A stretch of DNA of 64,000 bases, taken from contig NZ_PCPA01000006.1 of assembly GCF_002979515.1 (NCBI RefSeq), positions 62,001 through 126,000 on the forward strand, read 5' to 3'. The notes below the pieces were generated by a model. It was given only the letters and a program-made list of their open reading frames with translations. It ran no database searches and was not told the origin of the DNA. Shown piece by piece: positions 25,445 to 34,306 of this stretch; positions within the stretch are counted from its first letter, which is position 1; each line of letters opens with the position of its first letter. The DNA comes from Microbacterium sp. MYb54 (lineage in GTDB: Bacteria; Actinomycetota; Actinomycetes; Actinomycetales; Microbacteriaceae). The position numbers and the translations under genes are program-made.

Positions 25445-26617
25445 GTGATCCGCCCGCTCTCCCGCACGGCGCTGACCCTCGACATCGTCGGGGCGGCGCT
25501 GCTCTTAGTCGTCCTGGCGCCGATATCGATCGTCTTCTACGGCACCACGGACACGCCGATCGGAGGAGTCTCGATCGCGCTCGTCGTCTTCGCGAGCGTG
25601 CTGATGTCCGCAGGTGTCGCCATCGGCCGGCTCGCGCCGGGATGGGCGCTCGCCGCGGCGTGGGCCGGTGCAGTGCTGCAGATGCTGGCCGGATTCGGGC
25701 CCTTGCCGATCGATTTCGCGATCTTGTTGGTGCTGTACGCCACCGCTGCCTGGGGCACGAGGCGCGTGCTCTGGTGGGGATTCGGCTCCGCGCTCTTCGG
25801 CGGGCTCGTCGCTGCCGTGTTCATGGTGATCGTGAACGGCGTCGCCTTCGGCACCGGCACCGGGTGGGAGAAGGTCACGGCGGGTACGCTCCTCCTCATC
25901 GTCTCGGTGATGGCGCTCGGTTTCGCGTGGGTGTGCGGGCTGCTCTGGCGAGTGATCCTGCGTGCTCGCGGCACCAGAGCGGCGCAGCTGCAGGCCGAGT
26001 CCCTCGCCGCGGAGGAGCAGGAGCGGGTGCGCATCGCGCGCGACATGCACGACGTCGTCGCCCATTCCCTGGCGGTCGTGATCGCCCAAGCCGATGGTGC
26101 TCGGTATGCTGCCGCGGTGAATCCGGACGTCGCGACCGAAGCGCTCGGCACGATCGCGCAGACGGCACGCGGGGCGCTGAGCGACGTGCGGATGCTGCTC
26201 ACGCAACTCCGGCACCGACAGGGCCAAGGGCCGCAGCCCACTCTCGCCGACCTCGAAGCGCTGTTCGCGCAGGTGCGACAGGCGGGCATCGAACCGCGGG
26301 TCACGGTAGACCCGATGCCGCCGGGAGAACCCCCCGCCGCCATCCAGCTCGCGGTCTACCGCATCCTTCAGGAGGCCCTCACGAATGCGATCCGACACGG
26401 CGACGGCGCGGTCGACGTGCACCTCGCCTGGCTGCGGGATCGCGTCGACGTCGATGTGCGCAACACGGTCGCACGAGATGTGTCGGTCGCACCCGGTGGA
26501 CACGGCGTCATCGGGATGCGAGAGCGTGCGCAACTCGTCGGCGGTAGTCTGCAAGCCGAGCGTCGAGGGGCACAGTTCGTCGTCCACGCCACGCTCCCGA
26601 TCGGAGTCTCGGAATGA
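25445..26617 (+). CDS. Sensor histidine kinase (NarL/DesK type)
   Basis: A 390-residue membrane sensor. Five to six hydrophobic segments (residues about 10-170) carry no extracytoplasmic domain, suggesting membrane or intramembrane sensing. The HisKA_3 dimerisation box RVRIARDMHDVVAHSL places the phospho-accepting His at 202, and the ATPase domain includes the N-box ALTNAIRHG and a G-box (GGHGVIGMRERA). GTG 25445 follows TAGCGT (25433-25438) by 6 nt with no ribosome site. Its TGA overlaps the response-regulator ATG. An ABC exporter follows, so the system may control peptide or envelope-stress export. Confidence 0.9.
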   Translation: MIRPLSRTALTLDIVGAALLLVVLAPISIVFYGTTDTPIGGVSIALVVFASVLMSAGVAIGRLAPGWALAAAWAGAVLQMLAGFGPLPIDFAILLVLYATAAWGTRRVLWWGFGSALFGGLVAAVFMVIVNGVAFGTGTGWEKVTAGTLLLIVSVMALGFAWVCGLLWRVILRARGTRAAQLQAESLAAEEQERVRIARDMHDVVAHSLAVVIAQADGARYAAAVNPDVATEALGTIAQTARGALSDVRMLLTQLRHRQGQGPQPTLADLEALFAQVRQAGIEPRVTVDPMPPGEPPAAIQLAVYRILQEALTNAIRHGDGAVDVHLAWLRDRVDVDVRNTVARDVSVAPGGHGVIGMRERAQLVGGSLQAERRGAQFVVHATLPIGVSE

Positions 26618-27249
26618 TCAGAGTCGTGCTCGTCGATGACCAGGCACTCTTCCGCGCCGGCATCCGGATGCTCGTGGCTTCGCAGCCCGATCTCGATGTG
26701 GTCGGAGAGGCCGGCGACGGCAAGGAGGCGCTCGAGGTCGTGCGCACGACGCGCCCTGACGTGGTGCTCATGGACATTCGGATGCCGGTCATGGACGGGC
26801 TCACCGCGACCGCGGAGATCTTGGCGCGACCGGAACCGCCGCGCATCGTCATGCTCACGACGTTCGACCTCGACGAGGCAGCGGCGCGCGCCATCCGCCA
26901 GGGAGCGAGCGGCTTCCTCCTCAAGGACGCCGACCCGGAGTTCCTGCTCGCCGCGATTCGCACGGTGCATTCGGGGTCGAGCGTGATCGCAGCCTCGGCC
27001 ACCCGCGACCTGTTCGAGCACTTCGCCGAGGCGCCGAAGCCCGTTCCCCCGCAGTACGCCGATCTCACCGACCGCGAGCGGGAGATCTTCGCGCTCGCTG
27101 CCCGCGGACTCTCGAACGCAGAGATCGCCGGGCGCGAGTACTTGAGTGAGGCGACGGTGAAGACGCACATCAGCCGCATCCTCAGCAAGCTCGCACTGCG
27201 CGATCGCGTGCAGCTGGTGGTCTTCGCGTTCGAGCACGGCCTCGCCTGA
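26614..27249 (+). CDS. LuxR/NarL family response regulator
   Basis: A 211-residue regulator. The receiver domain has the acidic pair Asp8-Asp9, the phosphorylation site Asp54 (VVLMDIRMP) and the conserved Lys in FLLKDAD. The C-terminal LuxR helix-turn-helix spans residues about 148-205 (LTDREREIFALAARGLSNAE, then SEATVKTHISRIL). It is coupled by a 4-nt ATGA overlap to its kinase. A 7-13-7 inverted repeat at 27279-27305, upstream of the following ABC transporter, is a candidate binding site. Confidence 0.93.
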   Translation: MIRVVLVDDQALFRAGIRMLVASQPDLDVVGEAGDGKEALEVVRTTRPDVVLMDIRMPVMDGLTATAEILARPEPPRIVMLTTFDLDEAAARAIRQGASGFLLKDADPEFLLAAIRTVHSGSSVIAASATRDLFEHFAEAPKPVPPQYADLTDREREIFALAARGLSNAEIAGREYLSEATVKTHISRILSKLALRDRVQLVVFAFEHGLA

Positions 27250-27278
27250 GCATCGAGCCTCTGCGAGGCGTGGAGCAG

Positions 27279-27305
27279 ATCATCCTTGCGATGTACGCGG
27301 ATGAT
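27279..27305. promoter_or_regulatory. Candidate response-regulator operator upstream of the ABC transporter
   Basis: ATCATCC (27279-27285) and GGATGAT (27299-27305) form an inverted repeat with 20-bp centre-to-centre spacing. It is centred about 62 nt before the predicted start at 27354 (-10 TAGCGT at 27341-27346), a position suited to activation. Confidence 0.4.
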
Positions 27306-27353
27306 TCCCCCGGGCGATGACCGGCGAGGGGCGGCGGAAATAGCGTCGGAGTC

Positions 27354-28115
27354 ATGGAGATCACGACAACCGACCTGGGGCTCGCCGCCCGTGTCCAGCA
27401 CCTGAAGAAGACCTACGGCTCGGGTGAAAGCACCGTGCGCGCCCTCGACGATGTCAGCGTGGGAATCCGTCGCGGACAGTTCACCGCGATCATGGGGCCG
27501 TCCGGATCCGGCAAGTCCACCTTGATGCACATCATGGCGGGCCTCGACAGCCCCAGCGAAGGACGGGTGTGGATCGGCGACACCGACATCACCGGTCTCG
27601 GCGACATCGACCTCACGATCTTGAGGCGACGTCGCATCGGGTTCATCTTCCAGGCCTTCAACCTCGTTCCCACGCTCGATGCTCTCGGCAACATCATGCT
27701 TCCGTTCGAGCTCGACGGCCGCCGCCCGAGTGCGATCGAGCGTGCGCGCATCGACGGGCTCATCGAGTCGCTCGGACTCGGCTCGCGCCTGAACCACCGC
27801 CCGCATCAGCTGTCCGGCGGGCAGCAGCAGCGTGTGGCGATCGCCCGCGCCCTCGCCACCGCTCCGGATCTCGTGTTCGCGGATGAGCCCACCGGCAACC
27901 TCGATTCCAAGACCGGCCGCGAAGTGCTGCGTCTGCTCGCCACCGCGAGCAGGGAGCACGGTCAGTCCATCGCGATGGTCACGCACGACGCGATCGCCGC
28001 GAGCCACGCCGATCGCGTGCTGTACCTCGGCGACGGACGCATCGTCGCCGACCACCCGCGCCAGAGCGCCGAGGAGATCTCGGCCTACATGCTCGCCGCA
28101 GAGGTGGCAGCATGA
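27354..28115 (+). CDS. ABC transporter ATP-binding protein (MacB/LolD type)
   Basis: A 253-residue ATPase with all motifs: Walker [10 protein letters not shown] (residues 48-56), Q-loop [12 protein letters not shown], signature [15 protein letters not shown], Walker B/catalytic Glu in [12 protein letters not shown], and the H-loop His in MVTHD. The FNLVPTLxxxxNxxLP pattern is typical of MacB/LolD and antimicrobial-peptide exporters. The ATG lies 7 nt after TAGCGT, so it is probably leaderless. Its stop overlaps the permease ATG. The preceding two-component genes make it a likely target of that system. Confidence 0.93.
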   Translation: MEITTTDLGLAARVQHLKKTYGSGESTVRALDDVSVGIRRGQFTAIMGPSGSGKSTLMHIMAGLDSPSEGRVWIGDTDITGLGDIDLTILRRRRIGFIFQAFNLVPTLDALGNIMLPFELDGRRPSAIERARIDGLIESLGLGSRLNHRPHQLSGGQQQRVAIARALATAPDLVFADEPTGNLDSKTGREVLRLLATASREHGQSIAMVTHDAIAASHADRVLYLGDGRIVADHPRQSAEEISAYMLAAEVAA

Positions 28116-29572
28116 CCGCCATCGCCACGGTCGTTCCCGAGACTCGGGCGACCGGACCGCGCCTGGGGTGGCTGCGTGATCGCGGGATGGGCGCCAGCAT
28201 CCTGGTCGCCGCGCTGTCGGCCGGGTTCGGCGTGCTCCTGGTCGAGATCACGGCGTATATCGGCGCGGTGCTGCAAGCCGACCCCTTCATCGGCGACAGC
28301 GGCACATTGGCCTTCGTCGTCGCGCTGCTGTCGGTGCTCCTGACTGTGGTCGCGATGTACGTCGCGGCGATCGTCACCGCGAACACCTTCTCCACGATCA
28401 TCGCCGGGCGCACCCGCCAGATCGCGCTCATGCGACTGATCGGGGCGACGGCACGCTCGCAGCGGGCCGAGGTCGGAAAGCAGGGACTCGTCGTGGGGCT
28501 CCTCGGGGCGGTCATCGGTGTGCTCGCCGGCCTCGGGCTTGCGGCGCTCGGCGTGCAGATCGGGGCGCAGCTGATCGAGAACGCACCATCGAGCTTCTCG
28601 CTCGCGCAGCCGTTCGTCGTGCTGCCGGCGGTCGGGGTGGCGCTCACCACCTGGGCTGCAGCGTGGGCCGGATCCCGCCGCGTGCTCTCGGTGACCCCGC
28701 TGCAGGCGCTGGGTGGATCGGTCGAGCGCACGCACGACGAGGTCTCCGGCAAGCAGGGGCGGCACATCGGCGCCTGGGTACTGCTGATCGCCGGTGCGGT
28801 GCTTCTCGTCGGTGGCGTGTTGGTCGGGCTCATGACGCCGCTCGGTGTGGTGGTGGCCTTCGTCGGAGGCGTGCTCTCGTTCACGGGGCTCGCCCTCGGA
28901 TCCGTGCTGTTCATGCCGCCGGTGCTGCGCCTGGTCGGGCGGATGTTCGGGTCGAGCGCCACCGCGCGACTCGCCGCCGAGAACGCGCTGCGCTACCCGG
29001 AGCGATCATCCAGGATGGCGATCGGCGTGGTGATGGGCGTGACGCTGGTGACGATGTTCGCCGTGGCGCTCGAGTCTGCCAAGCGTCTGATGATGAGCCA
29101 GGTCACGGGGGAGGTGCCGGAGGAGTTCTTCGCCCCGATGGATGCCTTCGCGGCGGTCATGATGGTGCTGGTCGCCGTCTCCGCCGTGATCGCGGCGGTC
29201 GGTCTCGTCAACCTGCTCACGATCGGCGTCGTGCAGCGTCGCCGCGAGCTGGGGCTGCTGCGGTCGATCGGCCTGTCGAACCGCCAGGTGCGCCGGATGG
29301 TGCTGCTCGAGGCCACGCACATCACGGTGGCGGCGACACTGACCGGGCTCGTACTGGGTGTCCTGTACGGCTGGGTCGCGGCGCAGTCGCTCCTCGGCTC
29401 GGTGCCGACCCTGCCTGACTTCACTCCGGCCGGGCTCGTCGCCCCGCAGATCCCGTGGATCCCGGTGGCGATCATCGTCGTCGCGACAGCCGTCCTCACT
29501 CTGGTCGCAGCGGCGACGCCCACGCGGCTGGCCACGAGGGTGGCCCCCGTCGAGGCGCTCGCGGCGGACTGA
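28112..29572 (+). CDS. FtsX-like ABC permease
   Basis: A 486-residue permease with two FtsX domains. The first covers residues about 60-200 (RTRQIALMRLIGATARSQRA is its coupling segment). The second is the C-terminal half, with RRRELGLLRSIGLSNRQVRR and the terminal PTRLATRVAPVEALAAD. Eight to ten hydrophobic segments are visible, and no large extracytoplasmic domain of the MacB kind. The ATG overlaps the ATPase stop. Together they form a mechanotransmission-type exporter, perhaps for peptide resistance; the substrate is not known. Confidence 0.9.
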   Translation: MTAIATVVPETRATGPRLGWLRDRGMGASILVAALSAGFGVLLVEITAYIGAVLQADPFIGDSGTLAFVVALLSVLLTVVAMYVAAIVTANTFSTIIAGRTRQIALMRLIGATARSQRAEVGKQGLVVGLLGAVIGVLAGLGLAALGVQIGAQLIENAPSSFSLAQPFVVLPAVGVALTTWAAAWAGSRRVLSVTPLQALGGSVERTHDEVSGKQGRHIGAWVLLIAGAVLLVGGVLVGLMTPLGVVVAFVGGVLSFTGLALGSVLFMPPVLRLVGRMFGSSATARLAAENALRYPERSSRMAIGVVMGVTLVTMFAVALESAKRLMMSQVTGEVPEEFFAPMDAFAAVMMVLVAVSAVIAAVGLVNLLTIGVVQRRRELGLLRSIGLSNRQVRRMVLLEATHITVAATLTGLVLGVLYGWVAAQSLLGSVPTLPDFTPAGLVAPQIPWIPVAIIVVATAVLTLVAAATPTRLATRVAPVEALAAD

Positions 29573-29590
29573 CGCCTCTAGGCTGGTCGG

Positions 29591-30250
29591 GTGCCCTCGC
29601 CGTTCGATCAGTCCACGTATCAGGTCCGCCTCGACTGGGGCACGGCGGGTCTTGCCCGTCTCGCCCCCGTCGACGTCGTCGTGGTCGTGGACGTGCTGCG
29701 CTTCTCCTCCACGGTGATCGATGCCACAGCATCCGGTGTCGAGGTCGTGCTGAGCGAGGCGGAGACCTGGTCGCGCAACGGTGCGGCCGTGGCTGCCGCG
29801 GCCTCGTCGGGTGCGATCGTGCTCGTCGGCGGCCTCCGCAACGCCTCGGCCGTCGCGCGGGTGGTGCAGACGATCCAGGAGCGTCGACAGGCACGAACCG
29901 CGGTCGCGGTCATCGCGGCAGGAGAGCTCGATGACGCAGGCGTGCTGCGGTTCGCGGTCGAAGACCAGCTCGGAGCCGGTGCGATCGTGTCGGCTCTTTC
30001 GGACAGGGGGATCGATCACACGGCCCCGGACGCCGCTGTGGCCGCCGAGGGCTTCCGTGCCCTTCGCAGCGCGCTGCGGCACATGGTCGGTGCGAGTGGA
30101 TCCGGCCGTGAACTCGCCGAAGGTGTCGCGGCGACCGCCGGCATCGAGGCAGCGGGCCTGGTGCCGACAGAGGTGAAGGATGCCGCTGCGGTCGACGCCG
30201 TCGACGTCGTCCCGGTGCTGCGCGACGGCTCATTCGTTCGCTTCGACTGA
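29591..30250 (+). CDS. ComB-like 2-phosphosulfolactate phosphatase family protein
   Basis: A 219-residue protein of the ComB fold (VDVVVVVDVLRFSSTVIDA near residues 28-46, EAETWSRNGAAVAAA, GALRN-like GGLRNASAVARVV). ComB removes phosphate from 2-phosphosulfolactate in coenzyme M synthesis. Coenzyme M is not expected in this organism and no other such genes are near, so the true substrate is probably different. GTG 29591 is 6 nt after TAGGCT (29579-29584), suggesting a leaderless transcript separate from the ABC genes that end 18 nt before. Confidence 0.8.
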   Translation: MPSPFDQSTYQVRLDWGTAGLARLAPVDVVVVVDVLRFSSTVIDATASGVEVVLSEAETWSRNGAAVAAAASSGAIVLVGGLRNASAVARVVQTIQERRQARTAVAVIAAGELDDAGVLRFAVEDQLGAGAIVSALSDRGIDHTAPDAAVAAEGFRALRSALRHMVGASGSGRELAEGVAATAGIEAAGLVPTEVKDAAAVDAVDVVPVLRDGSFVRFD

Positions 30251-30342
30251 GCGATCAGCGACCGAGCCCGTTCGAGACGTCGATATCCGCCGGATGCCGC
30301 GGGGGAGGCGTGGCTGCGGCTCCGGGCACGTAGGGTCGTGGC

Positions 30343-30762
30343 ATGAGGTACCTCCCCGCTGTCATCGTCGACGTCGTGCTCGTGCTGATCTTCGCCGCGA
30401 TCGGTCGCGCCTCGCATGACGAGAACCCCGCCGGGTTCCTGCTCACCGCGTGGCCCTTCCTGATCGCGTTGGTCATCGGTCACCTGGTCGCTGCCCTGCT
30501 TCCGGGTCGGCCCCGACGACCATGGTCTCTGCTGTGGGGAGCTGTGGTCTGGGTCGTGACGGTCGCGGGGGGAATGCTCATCCGCGTACTCAGCGGCGAC
30601 ACGGCGGAGGTGCCGTTCATCATCGTGGCGACCCTCGTGCTCGGGGTCTTCCTGGTCGGCTGGCGCGCGATCGCGGCGCTGCTGCGACGACGTCGATCCG
30701 CCGGAACCCATGAAGCGGCTGCGGCCAACGACCCGGAAGGGCTCGACGACTCGATCAGCTGA
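30343..30762 (+). CDS. DUF3054 membrane protein
   Basis: A 139-residue protein with four hydrophobic segments. The N-terminal VVLVLIFAAIGRASHDE and the following TAWPFLIALVIGHL match the pattern of the DUF3054 family, common in actinobacteria and haloarchaea and without known function. The C-terminus is basic then acidic (LLRRRRSAGTHEAAAANDPE). The ATG at 30343 is 6 nt after TAGGGT (30331-30336), with no ribosome site. It converges on the SprT-like gene with an 8-nt gap. Confidence 0.85.
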   Translation: MRYLPAVIVDVVLVLIFAAIGRASHDENPAGFLLTAWPFLIALVIGHLVAALLPGRPRRPWSLLWGAVVWVVTVAGGMLIRVLSGDTAEVPFIIVATLVLGVFLVGWRAIAALLRRRRSAGTHEAAAANDPEGLDDSIS

Positions 30763-30769
30763 GCCGGGG

Positions 30770-31258
30770 TCAGCGCGGCATCTGCGCCGAGAGGCGCGCG
30801 TCGGTCGAGATCTCTCGGCGGGTCCACGCGAACAGGTGCCTCGAATCGAACGTACGTGAGCAGCGTGCGCACGAGGTTGCTCTCGTCGGCCGGCGATGCC
30901 GATAGGTCACGTGCCCGGCAGGGCAGTTGCCCACCCAGGGGGCGAGTTCGACGGCGGTCTCGCCGTGGTGCGTCGTGCCGCCGACGTAGCCGAGGTCTCG
31001 GGCGACGCGCTTCCACGCCGGACCGTGCGCTGCCTTGTGCCCGGCGAGAGCGTGTGCCACCTCGTGCAGCAGTACCTGATGGATCTCGTCGTCGTCGAAG
31101 CGCGCTGCGAGGTAGCGCGACACCGTGATGCGCTTCTTCGTGTAGTCGCACTGCCCGGCCCGACGTTTGGCATGGTCGAATCCGAACGACCAGCTGTCGT
31201 CGAGATGCAGTGTGATCAGTGCCTCGCCCCAGACGCGCACACGGTCAAGTTCCGCCAT
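30770..31258 (-). CDS. SprT-like zinc-binding protein
   Basis: A 162-residue protein with the metallopeptidase motif HEVAHALAGH (His65, Glu66, His69) in the SprT domain and a C-terminal zinc ribbon (GNCPAGH, then CARC). Bacterial members are poorly characterised; the eukaryotic relative Spartan cleaves DNA-protein crosslinks, but that role cannot be assumed here. The ATG at 31258 is 6 nt after TAGCCT (31265-31270, minus strand), and no ribosome site is seen, so the mRNA is probably leaderless. Confidence 0.87.
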   Translation of the reverse strand: MAELDRVRVWGEALITLHLDDSWSFGFDHAKRRAGQCDYTKKRITVSRYLAARFDDDEIHQVLLHEVAHALAGHKAAHGPAWKRVARDLGYVGGTTHHGETAVELAPWVGNCPAGHVTYRHRRPTRATSCARCSRTFDSRHLFAWTRREISTDARLSAQMPR

Positions 31259-31276
31259 GCGCCAAGGCTAATCCCT

Positions 31277-31296
31277 ACGACCGACATCCCGGTCGT
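31277..31296 (-). terminator. Hairpin after the TPR gene
   Basis: ACGACCG (from 31277) pairs with CGGTCGT (to about 31296) around a 6-nt loop, just past the TPR gene stop and upstream of the SprT-like gene. No U-tract. Confidence 0.4.
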
Positions 31297-31304
31297 CGAC
31301 AGGC

Positions 31305-31832
31305 TCAGCCGGCGATGAGCTGCGGCGGGCGGCGGCGTTCGGCCGCCTCGATCGCGAGCAGCGCGGTCTCGAGTTCGCTGTCCTCGGCACCGGACTCGCG
31401 ACGCAGGAACAACGATTGCTTGAAGCTCTCGCGCGCCGTCTCGTAGTCGCCGGCGTCATAGGCGTTCTTGCCGTGGTGCTGATACGCGAAAGCCGCGATC
31501 GACGCCCACCGCTGGCCCTCGGCCTCGGTCGCGCAGGTCGCCAGCTCCTGCTCGGCGGCGGCGTGCGCACCGCGGTACTGCAGGACGGTCGCATGCAGCA
31601 CGCGTGCGCGGAGGACGTCTTTGCGGGTCCCGGCCATGCGCGCCTGACGCACCGTCTCGTCTGCCAGTGCGAGCGACTCGTCGAGCCGATCGAGCACCTT
31701 GAGCAGCCATACGCGCTCCAGCAGAGCGGGCAGACTCCGCTGCGACTCGATCTCTGCGAGACGCGTCGCGCATTCGTCGAGATCGACCTCTTCGCGGAGG
31801 GTCTCCTGGTCGTATCCCCGGATGAAACTCAT
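31305..31832 (-). CDS. Tetratricopeptide-repeat-like protein of unknown function
   Basis: A 175-residue soluble, all-helical protein. Two to three TPR-like pairs are visible (RVWLLKVLDRLDESLALADE; AAFAYQHHGKNAYDAGDYET, then ARESFKQSLFLRR). The repeats suggest a protein-binding scaffold; no catalytic motif is present. The ATG at 31832 has a strong GGAAGGAGAG ribosome site, unlike its leaderless neighbours. It is separated by 161 nt from the spermidine-synthase-like gene on the same strand. The gap holds an imperfect CCTGGTC/GACCAGG repeat (about 31893-31945) that may end the upstream transcript. Confidence 0.78.
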   Translation of the reverse strand: MSFIRGYDQETLREEVDLDECATRLAEIESQRSLPALLERVWLLKVLDRLDESLALADETVRQARMAGTRKDVLRARVLHATVLQYRGAHAAAEQELATCATEAEGQRWASIAAFAYQHHGKNAYDAGDYETARESFKQSLFLRRESGAEDSELETALLAIEAAERRRPPQLIAG

Positions 31833-31993
31833 TGCTCTCCTTCCGCAGCGTGCCCATCCAGTCTGCCTTCCGGTCGCACGGTCGTCGGGGCGGCGCGCCC
31901 TGGTCGCCGCATCCGGCTCTCGACACGCCGAGGACCAGGCGCGCGGGTCGCCGATGGGCTCCCCGCACGTCGACTCGAGGGCGGAGGAATCGT

Positions 31994-32854
31994 TCAGCGC
32001 AGGAAGAGCGAGGCGTCAGGGCGGGGCGAGGCGACGGCATCCGCGTCGGTCACGATCCGTGCGCCCTGGATGAAGGCATGCGCCTCGGCGCCCTGGGCGA
32101 TCTTCGCGGGGTGGGGGCCCGCAGCCAGCATCCGCGGCAGCCATTCGGTCGGCAGGGGAGAGGCGGACGCCGCGACCACGAGGTTCCCGAACCGCCGGCC
32201 CTTGAGCACCTGGGTATCGGCGAGGATGCCGATCTCGGGGAGAACCTCCGCGATCGTCGCGGCCTGGCGGCGGGCGAACGCGAGTCCTGGCCCGTCTGCG
32301 ACATTGACGAGCAGCACGCCACCCGATCCGAGCAGTTCGGCGAGCTCACGGTAGAACTCGACGCTGGTGAGGTGCGCGGGCGTCTGCGCCCCTGAGTAGA
32401 CGTCGGAGACGACGAGGTCGCAGCTCGCGTGTAGAGCACTCGGTAGCTTGCGCACTCCTTCACGCGCGTCGCCGATCCGGATCCGGATCGGCGCGCCCTT
32501 CGGCACGGGGAGATGCTCACGCACCAACTGGGCGAGCGGGGCCTCGAGTTCGATGACCTGCTGGCGGGAGCCGGGGCGCGTCGCATCGATGTAGCGGGGG
32601 ATCGTCAGCGCGCCGGCGCCGAGGTGCACAGCGGTCAGGGGGCCGGGAGCGAGCTGGTCGATCACCGCTCCCATCCGCACGATGTACTCGAAGTGCAGAT
32701 GGGTCGGGTCGTCGAGGTCGACATGCGATTGCGGGGTGCCGTCGACGACGAGTTCGAAGCCGCTCGTGAACTCCGACGGCACGATGGTCGCGATGCCGCC
32801 GTGGTCTAGTCGGGCCTGGGGATGCTCCGTGTCACGCGATCTCGTCCGGCCCAT
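31994..32854 (-). CDS. Spermidine synthase-like methyltransferase-fold protein
   Basis: A 286-residue protein with the spermidine-synthase Rossmann fold. It shows an N-terminal beta region, the HLHFEYI motif (as in SpeE), the nucleotide loop VHLGAGALTIPRYI, the acidic residue in VIELEAPL, and the catalytic-loop Asp in LVVSDVYSG. No membrane segments are present. Actinobacterial proteins of this type often act on unknown substrates, and no SpeD or other polyamine gene is near, so spermidine synthesis is not assured. The ATG at 32854 is 6 nt after TAGGCT (32861-32866, minus strand). Confidence 0.82.
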   Translation of the reverse strand: MGRTRSRDTEHPQARLDHGGIATIVPSEFTSGFELVVDGTPQSHVDLDDPTHLHFEYIVRMGAVIDQLAPGPLTAVHLGAGALTIPRYIDATRPGSRQQVIELEAPLAQLVREHLPVPKGAPIRIRIGDAREGVRKLPSALHASCDLVVSDVYSGAQTPAHLTSVEFYRELAELLGSGGVLLVNVADGPGLAFARRQAATIAEVLPEIGILADTQVLKGRRFGNLVVAASASPLPTEWLPRMLAAGPHPAKIAQGAEAHAFIQGARIVTDADAVASPRPDASLFLR

Positions 32855-32884
32855 GGCACGAGCCTACGCGCAGGTCATCGGTGC

Positions 32885-34156
32885 TCAGCGCTGCTTGCCG
32901 TTGGCGCAGGTCTCCTGCTCGGCCGTCTGACCTGAGATGGCGGAGTCGAGTGTCGCACGCGGCGCCGGAGTCCCGGTCGACGGGTCGTCGGTGGTGGGAG
33001 CCTCTGTCGTCGGTGCCTCCGGATCGGTTCCCGGAGCAGGATCGACGAGCTCGACGCCGCCGTTGTTGCTGGCCTTGCCCGTCAGCTGCACGGACTGGCC
33101 GGCCTCCAGCGCGTCCCAGATCGTCGCTGCAGCCGCACGGTTGGGGATCACGCGGTCGGAATCATCCGGGTCTTCGAACACCGGGTACTGCAGGAAGACG
33201 AACTCCGAGAACGGCACATCCTTGATGGAGAGCGCGAGCTGTGCGAGACGGACCGGGTTCGCGAGTTGGTCGCTCGGGTCGATGTTGTCGACGACGGTGT
33301 TGGCGAGCCCGAGCACCTTGCCGGGGTCGGTGAGGACCTCGTCGCTCATGATCTTCTTCACCAGACGGGACATGTACTGCTGCTGGTTCGAGACCCTCGC
33401 CATGTCGCTCTCATCCCCGACGCCGTGCCGCGTGCGGATGAACTGGAGGGCTTCGTAGCCGGAGACGGTGCGCGGGCCCGGTGCCCAGTCGAGGTTGGTG
33501 TGCCTGTCGCGGATGCCGTCGCCGCCGATGCACACCTCGACCCCGCCGATCGCATCGGTCACCTCCATCACCCCGTCGAAGTCGATCTTCGCGGCGAAGG
33601 GGATCTCGACGCCCGTGAGCGCGGTCACCGTCTTCGCCACGCAGGACAGGCCGGCGCGCTGGAAGACCGAATTGATCTGCGTCTTGCTCGTCGCCGAGGC
33701 GACGGATCCGTCAGCCAGGTTGCATTCAGGAGTCTCGATCATCAGGTCGCGCGGGAACGAGATCGCGGTGACCTTGCGCGGCTCCGCAGACACGTGCACC
33801 AGCAGGTTCACGTCGTTGAGGATCCCGCCGTCGGCCTCGGAGCAGCGCTCGCCCAGCAGGCCCGTCGACACCGCACCGCACTCGTCGGTGCCGATGATGA
33901 GCATGCTGAACTCGCCGGGGTAGGCGCTGATCGAGGGCGGCTCGACCTCGGGAGCGCCCTCCAGCTCGACAGCGCCCTCGTTGAAGCGATTGAAGTAGTC
34001 GGTGACGACGAACGCGGCGACGGCGATCGCGGAGACGAGCACGACACCCAGCGTGATTCCGGCGATCTTCAGGAATCCTCTGGCGGGCCCTGGAGAGGGG
34101 AGCGTCGCGTGGCGGGCGACCGTCGAACGGTCCTTGTCAGGGGTGCGGCGAGCCAT
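32885..34156 (-). CDS. LCP (LytR-CpsA-Psr) family cell-wall glycopolymer ligase
   Basis: A 423-residue protein with a short cytoplasmic N-terminus, one membrane segment (FLKIAGITLGVVLVSAIAVA, residues about 28-50) and an extracytoplasmic LCP domain (residues about 80-330). Conserved residues appear in SMLIIGTDE, AISFPRDLM, INSVFQRAG and the basic FIRTRHG. A low-complexity Thr/Pro tail follows. LCP enzymes attach undecaprenyl-linked polymers such as teichoic acid or capsule to peptidoglycan. The ATG at 34156 is 6 nt after TAGGCT (34163-34168, minus strand), a probable leaderless start. Confidence 0.92.
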   Translation of the reverse strand: MARRTPDKDRSTVARHATLPSPGPARGFLKIAGITLGVVLVSAIAVAAFVVTDYFNRFNEGAVELEGAPEVEPPSISAYPGEFSMLIIGTDECGAVSTGLLGERCSEADGGILNDVNLLVHVSAEPRKVTAISFPRDLMIETPECNLADGSVASATSKTQINSVFQRAGLSCVAKTVTALTGVEIPFAAKIDFDGVMEVTDAIGGVEVCIGGDGIRDRHTNLDWAPGPRTVSGYEALQFIRTRHGVGDESDMARVSNQQQYMSRLVKKIMSDEVLTDPGKVLGLANTVVDNIDPSDQLANPVRLAQLALSIKDVPFSEFVFLQYPVFEDPDDSDRVIPNRAAAATIWDALEAGQSVQLTGKASNNGGVELVDPAPGTDPEAPTTEAPTTDDPSTGTPAPRATLDSAISGQTAEQETCANGKQR

Positions 34157-34214
34157 CCGGGGAGCCTATCGGGGGAACCTGATGTTACGGCCGCATGACG
34201 ATTGTGGGAGGAAC

Positions 34215-34243
34215 TTGCAGGTAATTAGTTAGTCGTGGATACT
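34215..34243 (+). promoter_or_regulatory. Promoter of the sugar ABC/NagZ operon
   Basis: TTGCAG (34215-34220), a 17-bp spacer and GATACT (34238-34243) lie 64 nt upstream of the SBP start. A GTTAG/CTAAC inverted repeat (34228-34232, 34249-34253) straddles the -10 and could be an operator. Confidence 0.5.
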
Positions 34244-34306
34244 TTTTCCTAACCCCCGGTGAGTACCCGATGCTTGCCAGGACTTTTCAAAGAGGAGATC
34301 CCCGCA

